5,236 bases of DNA. Source: Phycisphaerales bacterium (lineage in GTDB: Bacteria; Planctomycetota; Phycisphaerae; Phycisphaerales; SM1A02). Shown one piece after another: positions 5,175 through 5,236 of this stretch (the stretch's first letter is position 1; each line of letters starts with the position of its first letter). Position numbers and translations under genes: made by a program. The DNA is taken from the NCBI GenBank assembly GCA_003520025.1, contig DOVP01000091.1, positions 3,308 to 8,543 of the forward strand. Direction: 5' to 3'. A model generated the notes under the pieces. The model worked only from the letters and a program-made list of their open reading frames with translations, was not told the origin of the DNA and searched no databases.

Positions 5175-5236
5175 AGTGCTTCCCCCGCCTCGTCCGCCCT
5201 GCAGGCCTCGATACCACCGGCTACGGAGCGGACGCA
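5168..5236 (-). CDS. Possible 3' end of an upstream gene (partial)
   Basis: From the window edge a frame reads 22 codons without interruption (ending GEALC) to a TGA at 5170-5168, overlapping the GTG start of cdsA by 7 bases. Such overlap is typical of translationally coupled operon genes. In many bacteria the gene before cdsA is uppS (undecaprenyl diphosphate synthase), but the visible tail shows none of its usual end motifs, so I do not assign it. A 22-codon open stretch could also be chance in GC-rich DNA. The cdsA frame is open through the same bases too. Confidence 0.3.
   Translation of the reverse strand, partial: CVRSVAGGIEACRADEAGEALC
5181..5186 (-). promoter_or_regulatory. Shine-Dalgarno-like sequence of cdsA
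   Basis: GGGGGA is 6 bases before the GTG at 5174-5172. The next in-frame ATG (5165) would be 15 bases away, so the GTG is the better start. Confidence 0.5.

Noticed and set aside
1..5236. Mobile elements, CRISPR arrays, tRNA or rRNA genes
   Set aside because: No direct repeat arrays, transposase or integrase motifs, cloverleaf or conserved rRNA stretches were seen; nearly all of the window is accounted for by housekeeping genes.

Overview
The window is a tightly packed bacterial block of housekeeping genes, all on the minus strand and read from high to low coordinates: [end of an unidentified gene] - cdsA - coiled-coil/zinc-ribbon protein - nrdR - thrS - infC. No tRNA, rRNA, CRISPR array, transposase or phage gene is visible. 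The GC-rich DNA, the NrdR-ThrRS-IF3 order, the form of ThrRS with an insert before its MNCP motif, and a CdsA ending in PGMGGVMDVLDS fit a Planctomycetota (perhaps Phycisphaerae-like) bacterium. That placement is inference from protein style, not from a marker gene.

From the right edge: 5236-5168 holds the last 22 codons of a reading frame that could be the end of an upstream gene, overlapping the GTG start of cdsA (5174-4314, membrane CDP-diacylglycerol synthesis). After 67 bases comes a 249-residue coiled-coil plus C4 zinc-ribbon protein of the CT398/HP0958 type (4246-3497). After 25 bases comes nrdR (3471-2971), the repressor of ribonucleotide reductase genes. After 21 bases comes thrS (2949-823), threonyl-tRNA synthetase with TGS, editing, catalytic and anticodon-binding domains. 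A 203-base gap rich in short inverted repeats follows, then infC (619-14), initiation factor IF3. The window ends 13 bases past infC, where rpmI and rplT would be expected by analogy with other bacteria.

The close spacing suggests cotranscription from cdsA through at least thrS. The thrS-infC gap is the one place where separate control of infC is likely. The products cover membrane lipid precursor synthesis, dNTP supply control and translation (tRNA charging and initiation), the usual content of a growth-linked housekeeping operon.

Two points deserve attention. First, infC has no ATG, GTG or TTG able to start the conserved IF3 N-terminus. The frame opens after a TAA and the best start is an ATC codon 7 bases after a perfect AGGAG, so this infC probably uses a non-canonical AUC start of the kind tied to IF3 autoregulation. 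Second, a perfect 11-bp inverted repeat spans the nrdR stop codon and reaches into the thrS Shine-Dalgarno sequence, so it could act as a translational switch for thrS. I see no wholly new multi-gene system here. The novelty is in regulation at gene junctions and in a few residue substitutions in otherwise standard enzymes.
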